64,000 nucleotides of DNA. Source: Tretioscincus oriximinensis (lineage: Eukaryota > Chordata > Lepidosauria > Squamata > Gymnophthalmidae). Every line of letters starts with the position of its first letter. Within the stretch, counting starts at the first letter, position 1. Below the pieces are notes generated by a model, which saw only the letters and a program-made list of their open reading frames with translations, was not told the origin of the DNA and made no database searches. Location of the stretch: NCBI GenBank assembly GCA_022410635.1, contig JAJVDF010000345.1:127948-191947 (forward strand), written 5' to 3'. A program made the translations under genes and the position numbers. Positions 10,731 to 22,412 of the stretch are shown piece by piece.

Positions 10731-11279
10731 CATCTATCCCACAAAAAATCACCCATCCCATCCTAGATTACTTGATGTTGGAGAAAGATAGAGTCCACCT
10801 CTGAGTTGCTAAAATCCAAAAGTTCAAACATCTAAATCCTGTCCCATAGCAGAACTGCATCACTTCTCTCAGGCTGCATTCCCATCAGACCTTTATAAAG
10901 GAATGGAAAATGGATTTTACCATTCCAAAATGAAAGTGACGTGAGGGCTTAAAATGCAGGCAATTTTACCTGGGAAGAACCTGCTTTTTCAGAGGAGGGA
11001 GGGAAGTAGCTGAGCCTGGAGAGAATGCAAAACAACCCACCCCCCTCTGCTCTCACACCTTTGTTCTCTGATCTCTGTTGTCAGAGTACAAGTGGCGTGA
11101 ATTACAAAAATCAACAGCGACGACACAGTTTCACCAGGAACTGTGGAGCAGAAACATGTGGTGTGCGTTTAGAGCGACGCCACAGCACTTCCAAGCTTAT
11201 TGTTATGGTAACAAAATCGGAATGCTGGGCTTTGGCTTCACAGACGTGCGCGTGTTAAGGGGTAATGGGAATACAGTCT
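10731..11279. other. RAB38 intron 2, no feature recognised
   Basis: No repeat or coding segment that I can assign. Confidence 0.35.
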
Positions 11280-11670
11280 CAGTGGCAAAGAGGCTAGGAA
11301 CCTGGGATAGGGCCTTCTCCGTGGCAGCCCCCAGACTATGGAACACTTTCTCTCTTGTGCTATGCATTCAGGAAACACTTGAAAATGCATCTCTTTAACT
11401 TGGCCTTTGGCTGAATAAACTGCTCTTCTTTCCCTGCTCTTGGATACTGCTGTCCCTTCCCTATTTTTTAGATGTGTCTGTTTTTGCATGTTTATTGTGT
11501 TTTTGCTGTTAACTGCCCTGATACCTTCAGGTATAGGGCGGTATAAAAATGTAAATAACTAAATTTTAGTAAGTTTATCTGGTTTTAATATGTTGACGTT
11601 TTATTGTTAACTGCCCTGAGACCGCCCTGAGGTATAGGCAGTATAGAAATGCAAAGAAATAAATATGTCT
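11280..11670 (+). mobile_element. L2 LINE 3' end
   Basis: The translation from about 11300 gives WDRAFSVAAPRLWNTFSL, matching the last part of the L2 protein (compare RAFSVVAPILWNGLPPE at about 20120). It is followed by two copies of the L2-type terminal block, CCTGATACCTTCAGG...GGCGGTATAAAAATG at 11516 and a diverged repeat at 11600-11665. Confidence 0.75.
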
Positions 11671-11790
11671 TTGCTGACAAACAAAAAATAACATTTCATC
11701 ACCAAGGCTACATCTTAAGGAAATAACGATGTTAGCCCGAGTTTAGAAAATCTAACAAGGGTTTCTCATAGCAGCTCAGAAACAAACAAA

Positions 11791-11872
11791 TCTACTTCTT
11801 CAGATGCTGTGAGACCCCCTTGCTAGATTTTCTGGACTTGGACTAATATGGCTATTTCTTGGAAATCAATCA
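11791..11872. repeat. Fragment of interspersed family C
   Basis: Contains CTACTTCTTCAGATGCT and GGACTAATATGGCTATTTC, the two signature blocks of the family whose best copy is the foldback at 24637-25126. Confidence 0.6.
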
Positions 11873-12129
11873 ATATGAAAAGCACCAAAATTAGCTGAAT
11901 GAAGTGGAAATCTACCAACCTCTCCAGGATTCCTGCCCAGGTAAAAAAAATCCAAACAAAAGGACATCATTCCAAAAGGACTATGAGTGAAGAACCCATT
12001 CCACATGGATTACAGTGACAAAATGTGCAACATGGTTTCCAAGAAACTGTTAAACCATCTGATCGGCATCCTGTATGGCAGACAAAAAAGGATCAAGAAA
12101 AAAATCTTGTGCAAAAAAAAAAGGGCAAA

Positions 12130-13160
12130 AGGGGCTGGAACCCTTTTTTAGGAAATCGGCTTGCAACATCTTACGTTCTTCAGCCTTAAAACATAACATT
12201 CAAGAGATTATCAAAGTATATGAAATCATGCCAGAGATGGATAAAGCAAATAGAGAAAAAATGTTTTCTCTGTGAAATAAGGACCAGGGAATATTCTGTG
12301 AAGTTGATGGGCAGAAGAGTTAGGGCAGAACAGGGAATATATTTTTTTCACTCAGAAGGCCATTGGTCTATGGGATTTACTTCCAGAGAAGATGGTGGTA
12401 GCCAGCAGCCTGGATAGCTCTGAAAGACAAATCCATGGAAAACAGGTGTATCGATAGCTATTAGGATGGATCCCTTGAGACTGCCTTCAGGATGGAGCAA
12501 CAGGCAGGATTCCTGAAATGCCATTTGCAGGGAGTCAAGAACATGTGGACATAAGAACATAAGAAGAGCCTTAATGAATTGGGCAAGAGCCCATCTAATC
12601 CAGCCTTCTGTATCACACAGAGGCCCACCAGATGCACCTGGGCAGCCTGAACAGAGGAAAGCAAAATATGCTCCTGTTCATGACTCCCTGCAAATGGTAT
12701 TTTAGGAGTCCTGCCTGTTGCCCCATCCTGGACACAATACCAGATATTGATCAAAACAAGCAGAACCGCTTGTATTTAAGTATTCGAAAAAATATTTTAG
12801 TAGTGTATAATCAAAACTGTACATACATATTACATTGTGTCTCTGTTGGCTTAGTTTATATCAGAACCCCTATCTCTCTGATTTGTCCATCCGGGAGGCA
12901 GCATCCAGACATCCATCCTAGTACCCATTTATACCCTTGGTGTCCATAAACCTGTCTAGTCCTGTCTTGAAGATATCCAAGCTGTTAGCTACCACCACCT
13001 CTTCAGGAAGTAAATTCCGCAGGCCGATGACCCTCTGGGTGAAAAAATACTTTTGTTCTGCTTGAGACTGTCCAGGTGCAATTGGTGGGATACTATGTGA
13101 GACAGAATGCTGGACTAGATAGATTGTGGCTCAATTCAATAGGGCTTTTCCAATCTAAAC
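12130..13160. mobile_element. Cluster of three CR1-A 3' fragments in alternating orientation
   Basis: 12130-12553 is a degenerate sense copy (AGAGAAAAAATGTTTTCTCT and a gapped tail). 12554-13055, starting at a TAAGAACATAAGAAGAGCC end, is antisense and is interrupted at about 12735-12890 by unrelated AT-rich sequence. 13056-13160 is again sense tail. Such back-to-back 3' ends recur several times in the window. Confidence 0.75.
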
Positions 13161-13279
13161 CAATCTTCTACAACATCCATCAATGGATACAACTTCTTAG
13201 AGGACATAAAAACAGTGTACAAGATGCATTTCTCTTCCCTCAAGACTAAGAAAGAAAACATTTTTCTCAGGAACACTCC

Positions 13280-13371
13280 TTACTGTTTTCAATATGTTAA
13301 TTGGGGTTTTATTGTTAACCATCCTGAGACCTTCTGGTATAGAGCGGTATAGAAATGTAAACAAACAACCA

Positions 13372-13419
<48 letters not shown>

Positions 13420-13422
13420 AGA
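13280..13422 (+). repeat. L2-type 3' end followed by a (GAAA)n microsatellite
   Basis: CATCCTGAGACCTTCTGG and AGAGCGGTATAGAAATG form the L2/SINE terminal block. Bases 13371-13422 are uninterrupted GAAA repeats grown from its tail. Confidence 0.8.
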
Positions 13423-13558
13423 AGACTCATGAATAAGTAGTCTCATGATGCCTATATTGTTCTCTGTCTCTACGGTGCTATGGGAACCCCTCTTGTTTGA
13501 TTACTGAGCACAACAGCAATGTCTCTTTTCCAGCCCTTGACAACACAGAGACAGTTAC

Positions 13559-13839
13559 CTTTGCTGATGTTTCAAACCACCCTGCAAAGCCATTTTCTGT
13601 GCAGAATTGTTCCATTTTGAGGCCGTTGTTCACAAGAACCTCTTTCCCTTGGTCACACTTGTTCGCCAAGAGAACAGTTGGCACAGGTTTGCCGTTGGGT
13701 AAAGTTAGCTTAGTGTCCAAATCCTCTTTCCATTTGGTTACTGCTTCAAAGGTTGCCGGCCTTGTAACATCAAAGACAATAAATGCTCCCATAGCTTCTC
13801 GGTAATAGACCCGTGTCATGTTCCCAAACCTTTCCTGCC
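13559..13839 (-). CDS. RAB38: RAB38 exon 2 (switch II to G5)
   Basis: Middle coding exon, 281 bp. The intron ends TTTTTACAG and the first two bases complete the Gly codon begun by exon 1; the exon then reads QERFGNMTRVYYREAMGAF and ends at SAK before a GTAACT donor. It carries the DxxG/switch II glutamine (residue 79 of the joined protein), the NKCD guanine-specificity motif (137-140) and the SAK G5 motif (169-171). The stretch MGAFIVFDVTRPATFEAV matches RAB38 better than its paralogue RAB32. The family is loaded by the BLOC-3 exchange factor and sends tyrosinase-type cargo to melanosomes; that is knowledge of the family. No frameshift or stop is present. Confidence 0.97.
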
Positions 13840-14190
13840 CTGTAAAAACAAAAATAATATATTTAAGAATAAATGAAAAGATGAACACAGTACTACCATT
13901 GCCATGTAGGAATGCCATATTTATCACAGCAAAACATGGCTTGTCATGTCTTCTCCACTGGCAATCTTTATTTTTTTGCAATAAAAGGATTTTTTTAAAA
14001 CCAAAATCAGTACTTTGGGGAATAGTCCAAAGATTTGCACTGCTTGAATCCTCCCCTCTGGCCCACCCACAATCTTTTGTTTGCAGTATATCAGGCCCCT
14101 GTGGCTGAGGCAGGAAGGTCTCTACCTGGCATAATCAGGGTCTGCCTTATGTTAAGAAAGTCATACCTAAAACTGTGAACTCTGAAGGAG

Positions 14191-14694
14191 TCAATTTCAG
14201 AGAAATAGCCGTGCTAGTCTAGTAGAAAGTCCAGCAAAGGAGCTAGTAGCACTTAGAGAAAAGTAGGTGGCATAAGTTTTCATAATGAAACTACAAAGGA
14301 AGATTTGAAAGAGAACTTGAATACATCCACAAGTTCCAGTCCATTAACAAGAGACTTGACAGATATAATGGTTTCCTGGCCCATTATACATTTTATGATA
14401 CCTGTTAAGTATTTGATTGATTTATTATCAGCCATTGCTTCTTGCTGCTCTAGGGACTTTTTCACGTGAGAGGATTAGTTCCTGCCATTTAACTGTTTTT
14501 CTAACCTGGAGTTCATCACCTTATCACATTTGCACAAGCTTTGTCATCTCCCATATAGAGTTTTTTATAAATACCTGACCTTGACATTAGTCCTCCAGCA
14601 TCTGAAGAAGTAGACGTGCCTATGAAAGCTTCTTCCACCTACTTTTCTACTGTTAGTCTCTACGTGCTACTAGCCCCTTTGCTGGACTCTGAAA
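14191..14694. repeat. Family C foldback element, diverged copy
   Basis: The left arm 14191-14282 starts with AGAGAAATAGCCGTGCTAGT and contains AAAGTCCAGCAAAGGAGCTA. The right arm 14598-14694 is its reverse complement, with GCTACTAGCCCCTTTGCTGG. About 315 bp of unrelated sequence separates them. It matches the better preserved foldback at 24637-24959. Confidence 0.75.
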
Positions 14695-15054
14695 GAGGAA
14701 AAGGAATGAATCTCTAGTGCCTAAAAATGTGAGGAGAGGGAGGGCAGGTTAGTATCTGATATAGGACAGCTGTTGCTGTAAAGGTTACGTTTCTATTACA
14801 TTTGTAGATTCATTTAATATTCATAGAGGAATAATTATGTTTATGTGTAATTGGCTCTCAAGAAATCCCCTCGAACATGTAATTCATATTTGAAACATTT
14901 GTATTTGTTACCGTAAGATCCTGCCTCAGTTCCTCTTTGGCTACGTCCACACAGAGGGGGAAACCAACTGAAATCCGCAGTCCACAAGCAACTGTGGATT
15001 TTGCTGGGAAAAAGAGGGCACATGTCTAACTATCCGTCCATCCATCCACCTATC
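14695..15054. other. RAB38 intron 1, no feature recognised
   Basis: Short ATCC/TTTA simple repeat at about 15032-15075; otherwise nothing assigned. Confidence 0.35.
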
Positions 15055-15150
15055 CATCTATTTATTTATTTATTTGTACTTATATCCTGCCCTACACTTG
15101 AAGGTCTCAAGGCGGCCAACCAAAGGATGGCGCACACAGCTTTTGTCTAG
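15055..15150 (-). mobile_element. SINE-B 3' end fragment
   Basis: TTATTTATTTGTACTTATAT, CCTGCCCTACACTTGAAGG and GGCGCACACAGCTTTTGT are the antisense 3' end of the SINE-B family. Confidence 0.65.
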
Positions 15151-16590
15151 AACTGCACGGAGCTGGTGCAAGGCTGCCGAGAAGAATGCAGAAGACTGAG
15201 CTGCGATAATGCAGTCTCTTGGCTGGCGTCATACTGTTTGTCTCTTCATGGGGGTGGGGACAGACGAGATGGCTGAAGCCAGGGTACAGTGGAGGACGCA
15301 GGGATTCCGCTAGGCAGATGGAAAAGATCTGCAAATAGGAAAATCCTCTCCTATTGCATATGTTTTGCAGATCCATGGTGAAGCTTAGCGAAACTTCTAT
15401 TAACGCATATGGCTGAAGGGAGGTAGGAAACTGTTGTTGGACGCACCCTACATTGGCAAAACAAGGTTGAAAGCGGCACCCGCCTCTTCAGTAGGTACAA
15501 ACTCTCCTCCTTAGAACTGCACATTTAAGTATACCCACTTTTATGCTGATTGTTGTTATTGTCATCAATATCATTATTATTTTAAGTGTGACAAAATATC
15601 AAAAAAGGATTCCTTAGAGCAACCCCACTTCCATGGTAAAACCAATTAACTGGAAATGTGGGAAGTCGCGGCTAGTATTTCTGCTTAAAGAAGATGCTCT
15701 ATATAATAGCCTAAATGCCCTTTCCAGCATAATGGTTTTTAAGACATTACCAAGAAAAGCAGGTGAAATTAATTTCATCGTTCTATTTATTAAATTTGCA
15801 CATCTTTATATACAAAGGTCTTCCAGCAATTCACAGAATCTGCACATCCAATTCACAGTCACAAAATGCCTGGAAAACGCAATGGCACAATCTGCTGTAA
15901 GGAATCCAACAAATTACTTCATAAATTTCCAAATTAAATCCCAGACTGACTACCAAACACCTTGAAAAAAACGAATAATTTGTCATCAAATTGTTTACTT
16001 TAAGTTGGAATCACCTTACCTATCTGAGGAGAAAGCAACAAATTCTATGTGTGCCACCCTTTGGTGAAAGGGGCATTATAAATAAACATCATTATTATTG
16101 GGGGGAAAAGCTCTCATAGTATCTCTAGATCTAAGGTGCTCAGACGGCACAGAATCTCAATCACGTGAAGTAATTATTCCTCTCTACAGTACTTTGGTCT
16201 GACCCACACTTAGGGCACATCCCACGACCGAGTTCACCTCACTATTTCATTTACATCATGGTCGCCATCTGTCCCTGCCTACCTTAGGTGTCCCGAAGCT
16301 TTCCTTAGCACTGTCATGTCATGACGAGCTCCATAAGACTAAGGTGCACTTGCCTAACTACAATCCCCAGTGTTCTCTGCAAGCCAGCATACAATTTGCA
16401 AACAGCCTCTGTGAGCCAAGAGCCAATGGACAGTTGGTTGCGCCCTGAAGTCTTGCAAGATCTGTTTTGTTTTCATTGCTTTTGTTCGGATTTTACAAAA
16501 CATCTGCTGCTGAATCACACAACATGGTGGCTACTTAATCTGTGACAAAGTACCTTTTCAGCAAGTGGACTCCATGGGGTGGATGGAAGG
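15151..16590. other. RAB38 intron 1, mostly unassigned
   Basis: A short sense SINE-B 3' end lies at about 16045-16100 (TGCCACCCTTTGGTGAAAGG). Bases 16340-16450 contain a block (ACAATCCCCAGTGTTCTCTG) shared with 39640-39990 and 53440-53600. No coding signal. Confidence 0.4.
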
Positions 16591-17215
16591 TGGGGTTGCC
16601 ATACGTCCCGGGAAGGTGGGACAATCCCGGTTTGGGGGACTAAAATATAGTCCCCTCCGGGTNTTAAGATAAAATCCCAGATTTTTACATTAGCCGATGC
16701 TGCATCAGGCAATATAAAAATGCAGGTTTTTAAAGGAAAAGGAGCCATCAGAGCTGACGGCTGCAGCCCGGCAACGCTTTCCGGGGTTCTGGAAGGAACC
16801 TCGGAGCGTGCCGTAGCTGCTGCAATGCTGGAGGCGGGGTTTCACGTCAGGCAAAGCGCGCCAGCTCGCCTCCAGCGGCCAGTAGAACCAAAACGCCTGG
16901 GTTTATGAAGACAGGACAGCTCTGTTCTCCTGTCACAAACCCAGGCGTTTTTCCTCCGCTGGAGGCGAGTTGGCGCGCTTTGCCTGATAGCAGGCATGAA
17001 ACCCCGCCTCCAGCATTGGAGCAGCTGCGCACACATGCGCGCGCAAACACGGACGCTTGTGGTGAGACAGGTAGAAGAGAGGTTCTGCCTGTCTCACTAC
17101 AAGCATCCGTATGTGCGTGTGCGTGTGTGTGCGTGTACATATGTGTGCACGCGCGTGCATACACCCCCACCCTACCCCCGTCCCAGTTTTGGGTTGCCAA
17201 AATATGGCAGCCCTA
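16591..17215. mobile_element. Foldback MITE with GGGTTGCC ends, long copy (625 bp)
   Basis: The ends are TGGGGTTGCCATACGTCCCG and ATATGGCAGCCCTA, flanked by ATGGAAGG (16583-16590) and ACGGAAGG (17216-17223), 7 of 8 matching. Inside is a near-continuous hairpin: about 16815-16905 pairs with 16938-17033, sharing GGAGGCGGGGTTTCA, GGCAAAGCGCGCCAGCT and AAACGCCTGGGTTT. A second hairpin follows around GGTGAGACAGG/CCTGTCTCAC (17060-17100) and then alternating purine-pyrimidine sequence. One undetermined base lies at about 16663. A shorter homologue is at 45181-45570. Confidence 0.8.
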
Positions 17216-17239
17216 ACGGAAGGTAATGTTGTGTCCCCT

Positions 17240-17480
17240 TCACTTGAAATGGTGCCTTTAGAATACTGCGTTCAATTCTGGGGGGTCCAATTTAAAAAGG
17301 GCACTGATAAACTGGAGCAGTTCAAAAGATGGTGAGTAGTCTGAAAACCATGTCTTATGAGGAAGGGTTAAAGGATCTAGGGATGTTTACTTTGCAAAAA
17401 GAGAGGACTGAGAGGAGGCCTGATAACGATCTATAAATATCTTGACAGGCTTGTCAGAGGATAGATTCAGCTTTGTTCTT
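17240..17480 (+). mobile_element. CR1-B LINE fragment
   Basis: The translation shows LEYCVQFWG and, frameshifted, the SLKTMSYEEGLKDLGMF and KRED*EEA-like blocks of the CR1 C-terminus. It is short and decayed. Confidence 0.75.
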
Positions 17481-17914
17481 ATTGGCACATGGAAGGAATC
17501 CTGAGCCGTACTTAGGAGCCTGAATCTGTACTGGTCCCTGATCAGGAATACGGAGGGGGTGCACACAGCAGGTATCCAGTATTCCGGAGTTTACATTTCA
17601 GCACCTTACCAGAGTGCAATGTTGAAATCCACCTCCAAAGCTCCTGAGTCCAGGAATGTTCATTCCTAGCTATCAGAGGCTTAGGAGCTGCAGTTTCCAA
17701 ACTCAGATGAACTTTGAAGTTGCATCACACAACATTGGGAGATCTGGATGCTTTCAGAGCAGACAGTAGCGATCCATAAGACCCTGGCAAGGGTGCAGAC
17801 TTGACGTTTGAGTAAGCTCTGAAGCATCCCTACAGTTAGGAACAAATATCCCTGTCTGATGGCTAGAAACCAGCATTCTTACCCCTTGAGATTTCAGTTG
17901 GATGCATTTTGGTA

Positions 17915-18310
17915 AGCATCTGAAGAAGTAGATGTGTCTTACAAAAAGTCATGCCCTGCACCTTTCTCTTGCTAGTCTCTAAGCGCCATAAGCCTCCCTT
18001 GCTGGACTTTCTGAACTAAGGCCCCCGTCCCACAATCTGTTTTATTCTAGAACTTACTCTAAATCTGGAATAATCCATTTGCATTGTTGTTTCCTGTCTT
18101 CCCGTTACATTGCCTTGCATTCTCGTCCCATAACACGTCCCATATGTCATTGCTGCATGTGTTGTTCTACAGCATTTTCAGTGAGCTGAGAGCCAAAGAA
18201 CTTTTACATCTAACATGTTCCCATGATGGAAGGCCCTACAAAGGCTGTTTAGTGGATTTACTTACACAGAAGCTTAAAATGAAGTCAGAAAAATGAAGCT
18301 CTCAGAAAAA
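17915..18310. repeat. Family C fragment followed by family D block
   Basis: 17915-18020 carries GCATCTGAAGAAGTAGATG and CTTGCTGGACTTTCTGAAC (family C). 18040-18310 is related, in the opposite orientation, to 39640-39990 (shared TTTCCTGT...TTACATT and CTGAGAGCC blocks), a family I cannot name. Confidence 0.55.
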
Positions 18311-18644
18311 AATGGGACCGTGGGACCTTTTAGCAACTGGGTCAATGAACTTCACTGAATACGTAGGGTGAATCCTTCATGATGTAGGTACAATCACGAT
18401 AAAAATATCTTGTGGGGAGGCACCCTAAGACTGACGTGGCTATTTCTCTGAATTCAGTATGCTACGATATAGTGACAAAACTCACTCCCCCCACCCCTCC
18501 CGGTAATCCCAGACCAATACTATGCAGATATGCGGATCTGGGATCCTCACCCCAGTAGTATGAGGCAATGAAGTGGACTACCCTGGATTCACTTATCTAT
18601 ATTAAGTGCATTAAGAGAATGAGGTTGAAGAAATGCAGTTTCCC

Positions 18645-19100
18645 TTCCCACCACAAAGGACATTCATAAACTAGAGCAAGTTCAAAAGAGTTACAAGGAT
18701 GGTGAGTGGTCTGGAAACCAAGTCCTATGAGGAACGGTTAAAGGATCTAGGGATGTTTAGTCAGCAAAAGAGAAGACCAAGAGAAGACCTGATAGCTGTC
18801 TGCAAATATCTGAAGGGCTGCCACAGAGCAGAGGGATCAGCATTGTTCTCACTGGCACATAGAAGGCCCAGAAACAATGGGATGAAGCTGCAAGGGAGGA
18901 GATTTAGATTAGATATCACAGGGATTAGACACTAAGGGTAATAAACAGTTCGCCATGGAGGTGGTGAGTTCGCCTTCACTGGAAGTCTTCAAACAGAGGC
19001 TGGACGGTTTAATGAATCCTGCACTGAGCAGGGGGTTGGACCCAGTAACCTTGGAGGTCCCTTCTAAGTCTATGATTCTATGATGCTATGAATAGCTGCA
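18645..19100 (+). mobile_element. CR1-B LINE 3' end with ATTCTATG tail
   Basis: Contains [40 protein letters not shown] and MKLQGRRFRLDI, then the 3' block GGAGGTCCCTTCTAAGTC and an ATTCTATGATGCTATGA octamer-type end. A small deletion breaks the frame around 18920-18950. Confidence 0.85.
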
Positions 19101-19313
19101 TTCTCACGGGTGTGAAAGAAGCAGTTTTGAGAACTGCAAAGTGAATTCAATTCCCTCTGCCACCTTCTTCTGTTTCATCATCTGCACAAGATTCACATTG
19201 GCTTCTGGAGTTAACGGCCACACTGGTTGGCTAATCTGTTTTTGTTATGTTCTTTTCCGACGCTCTGCTCTGCCTTTTTTAAAAAATGTGACCGAGTTTT
19301 GCGTAAATCCATG

Positions 19314-20395
19314 CTCGCATGCTCTTTAACATCTACATGAAGCCGCTGGGTGAGGTCATCAGGCGGTTTGGAGTAGGGTGCCATCAATATGCTGATGACA
19401 CCCAGCTCTATCTCGCCATGCCATCGGAATCAGGTGAGGCGGTGGCGGTGCTGGACCGCTGCCTGGAGGCGGTCAAGGGCTGGATGGGATCTAACAAACT
19501 GAGGCTGAACCCTGACAAGACGAAAGTGCTATTGGTTAAGGGATCCCGTGTCCAGAAACTTGATAGACTCCCTGTTCTTGACGGAGCAGGTTTGCTCCAG
19601 AAGGAACGGGTGTGTGATCTGGGTGTTCTTCTTGACTCGTCACTGTCACTGGAAGGTCAAGTGGCAGCGACAGCTAGAACGGCATTTTCCTACTTACGAC
19701 TGGTCCGCCAGTTGCGGCCGTTCCTGGACAGGGGGTCTTTGGCCACGGTTCTTCATGCTCTGGTAACCTCCAGATTAGACTACTGCAATGCANTCTACGT
19801 GGGGCTTNCCTTGAAGACGGTTCGGAGGCTGGAGCTAGTGCAGAATGCAGCAGCTCGTCTGCTGTCGGGTGTGTCTGGCCGGACGTCCATCACGCCGGTC
19901 CTCAAAGAACTGCACTGGCTACCTATTCGCTACCGAGCCCAATTCAAGGTGCTTATACTGACGTATAAAGCCCTAAACGGTTTGGGTCCTGAATACTTGA
20001 GGGAGCGCCTTTTCCCATATAGTCCCGCCCGGTCTCTGCGATCAGAAGGAGAGGGCCTTCTAGTCGTCCCCTCCTGCTCTAGGATAAGGGGGGCGGGGGC
20101 GCGGGGAAGAGCTTTCTCGGTGGTGGCCCCGATACTATGGAATGGCCTCCCCCCGGAAGCACGCCTGGCGCCATCTTTACAATCTTTTCGGCGCCTGGTA
20201 AAGACCTGTCTCTTCACCCGGGCCTTTTCGGGTTAGCTCCCCCATCAGAGGACGACATTTTAAATTCTTGTGTTTCTTTTATGGTTTTAATGTTGTGAAG
20301 GTCATGACGACCTGAATTTTTAACTTTTGTAAGCCGCCCTGGACACCTTCGGGGGGAAGGGCGGGGTAAAAATCTTTAAATAAATAAATAAAATA
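19314..20395 (+). mobile_element. L2 LINE, 3' half with an open reverse transcriptase frame
   Basis: A 305-codon frame (19319-20236) starts inside the reverse transcriptase at LFNIYMKPLGEVIRRFG and includes the catalytic YADDTQLY motif, the NPDKTKVLLV block and the C-terminal RAFSVVAPILWNGLPPEA block ending TCLFTRAFSG. A 3' UTR follows with GTAAGCCGCCCTGGACACC and a (TAAA)n end near 20395. That is the L2 arrangement. It is 5' truncated, so it cannot move by itself. Apart from two undetermined bases (19792, 19808) there is no stop or frameshift, and CpGs are frequent, so it inserted rather recently. It lies in RAB38 intron 1, antisense to the gene. Confidence 0.9.
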
Positions 20396-21225
20396 ATTAC
20401 GAAAAATTAATAGAGGTATACGGAAATTGAGTACTGAGCAAAACTGGTACCCCTAAACCCCTTTAAAACCGCTATGGATTGTAGGGGAACTGTGGGTGCC
20501 CAATGCAAAGCCGCACAGCTTCCACTCCCATTTTCCCCACCCTAGTGAGAACACAGCCACTCAAGTTCATTTTTTATAGCAAGATTCCCACTTCCTTTGT
20601 TGCATTTTTAAAACAAGGTTGTGGTTTCATTAGGCAAACAATGCCGTGTGTTTGTTAACACTGACTTTCTGTTTCAAAGTCTGTCATTTTATTTTCGTCA
20701 GATGAGTACGAAGCTTTTCACATGACTCGGACCCTCCTAGGGTCAACTTCTGCCTTCGAGTCTTCCTGTCTTCTTTTCAACACTGCTTTTATTGATGCCA
20801 CCTAAAGGTCGACACAATCTTTAAGGGAGAAAACTGAAGGCCGTTTCATCAAACAAAAGCAAAGCTTTGCAAAGCATCTGCCATTAAGGAAAGTCTTATG
20901 ATCCATCTCAACAGACTAATCAGATGGGTGGCCACATCATCATGTGTTGTTCACTTATCTGTATGTTGATACGATTTCCCTGAAGGCCAGCATATCTCAG
21001 CTGCAAAAGTGTTAATTCATTCTCAGCATACTAGTCTTGTGGGAGAGGTTCTCAGACTTTTATCACGGAGATTCCCACAATACTCTTGCTGAAATAAAAG
21101 AGTCTAAAAAGTATTGACATGGGAAATGAAGGCAGAGAAGTTCAGCTACCTTTGTTGAAGACATTTAAGCCAACTTATGTCACGGCCATGTCCAGCGGTA
21201 GTATGACAATTGGAACTATGGTTCT
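20396..21225. other. RAB38 intron 1, no feature recognised
   Basis: No repeat or coding stretch that I can assign. Confidence 0.35.
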
Positions 21226-21229
21226 TTCC

Positions 21230-21542
21230 CGAATGGCTCAGCCGCTAAGGAAACGGTCACTCATGTGGGAGATCTGGTTTCGAAGTCCTGTGTCGGATGT
21301 GGGAAGGGGTGAGCACCTTCTCCTAGCTTGTAGCTCTATCCAATCTAGCTATTCGAAAGCAAGAATTGCAAGAAATTGCAACTGACTTCAAGCAGATAAA
21401 TGGGAACCACCTACATAGAATGTAAACCTTCGGGCAAAATACCCTTGTAAGCCACTTTGAATCCCTTTGACAGAATGGGCGAAAAAATAAGTTTGTAAGC
21501 CACTTTGCGTCCCGGTGAGAAAAGCAGGGAATAAAAATGCAG

Positions 21543-21610
<68 letters not shown>

Positions 21611-21714
21611 CTTCTTCTTCTTCTTCTTCTTCTTCTCCTTCTTCTTCTCCTTCTTCTCCTTCTTCTTCTCCTCCTCCTCCTCCTCCTCCTCCTCCTCCTC
21701 CTTCTTCTTCTTCA
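21230..21714 (+). mobile_element. SINE-A with an expanded trinucleotide tail
   Basis: The sense copy starts at GAATGGCTCAGCCGCTAAGG (A box) and GGTTTCGAAGTCCTG (B box) and runs to about 21540. Part of its 3' region is duplicated (two GTAAGCCACTTTG blocks). The tail has grown into (GTT)n at 21542-21610, (CTT)n and (CTC)n to 21702, then TTC to 21714. Long runs of single amino acids in translation here come from this repeat and are not protein. Confidence 0.85.
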
Positions 21715-22321
21715 ATGCCATGAGGCCCTTTTTCTTTTCCCTCTCAGGTTTCATTTTGAGTGGAGCAGGTAGGAGTTCGAAAGTGCACCCTGGCAAACTT
21801 GTGGACCCTGAGAATGGGCCTGAATTTGGATCTTCTGCTCATTATCCATTAGCCAAGATTTGGGTATGGGGCTACCACCACCCCTTCTGGAATTAAATTC
21901 CACAGACCAATAATTGTTTGGGGTGGAGTTCTCATAAGGGAGGGAAAAAGGAATCCAAAGCTGGAAAATGGATTGGACAGTTCATACTGCACAGCAATAT
22001 GTTCGCTCCGAAAACTGTAACCAGTCCAGCTTAATGCAATTTGCGTTATATGAACTTTGACAATGATTTTCCTGGGACTGAACAGCTTGAGGTCTGTTCT
22101 TTGGGGAACCTCTGGGAAAGGCAGAAGACCTCCCCACCCCGAAAGCCTGGAGTCCAGGGCAGATCTAAGGAGCTCCCTTTTTCCACACAGCTGATCGAAG
22201 GCTGCAAACAGCTGGCTTCAAAACCTTTCTCCTGTAGCTGCAACTTCAGTACAAAAGAGATCGAATCAGCTCTGTGAAAAAGGAGGCAAAGAGATCTCCT
22301 TAGATCTCCTGCTGCCCAGGC

Positions 22322-22323
<2 letters not shown>

Positions 22324-22371
<48 letters not shown>

Positions 22372-22399
22372 TGCGTGCGTGTGTGTGTGTGTGTGTGTG
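22324..22399. repeat. (TG)n / (TGCG)n microsatellite
   Basis: TG repeats, then TGCG units at about 22352-22380, then TG again. It abuts an antisense CR1 3' end at 22413. Confidence 0.95.
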
Positions 22400-22412
22400 G
22401 GGAGAGGCGTTA

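Noticed and set aside
16847..17200. 117-codon frame rich in Arg, His and Thr
   Set aside because: It lies inside a foldback MITE and reads through its palindrome and CA/CG tract on both strands.
21323..21796. Long frame with runs of Glu, Lys and Asn
   Set aside because: Produced entirely by the GTT/CTT/CTC microsatellite that grew from a SINE tail.
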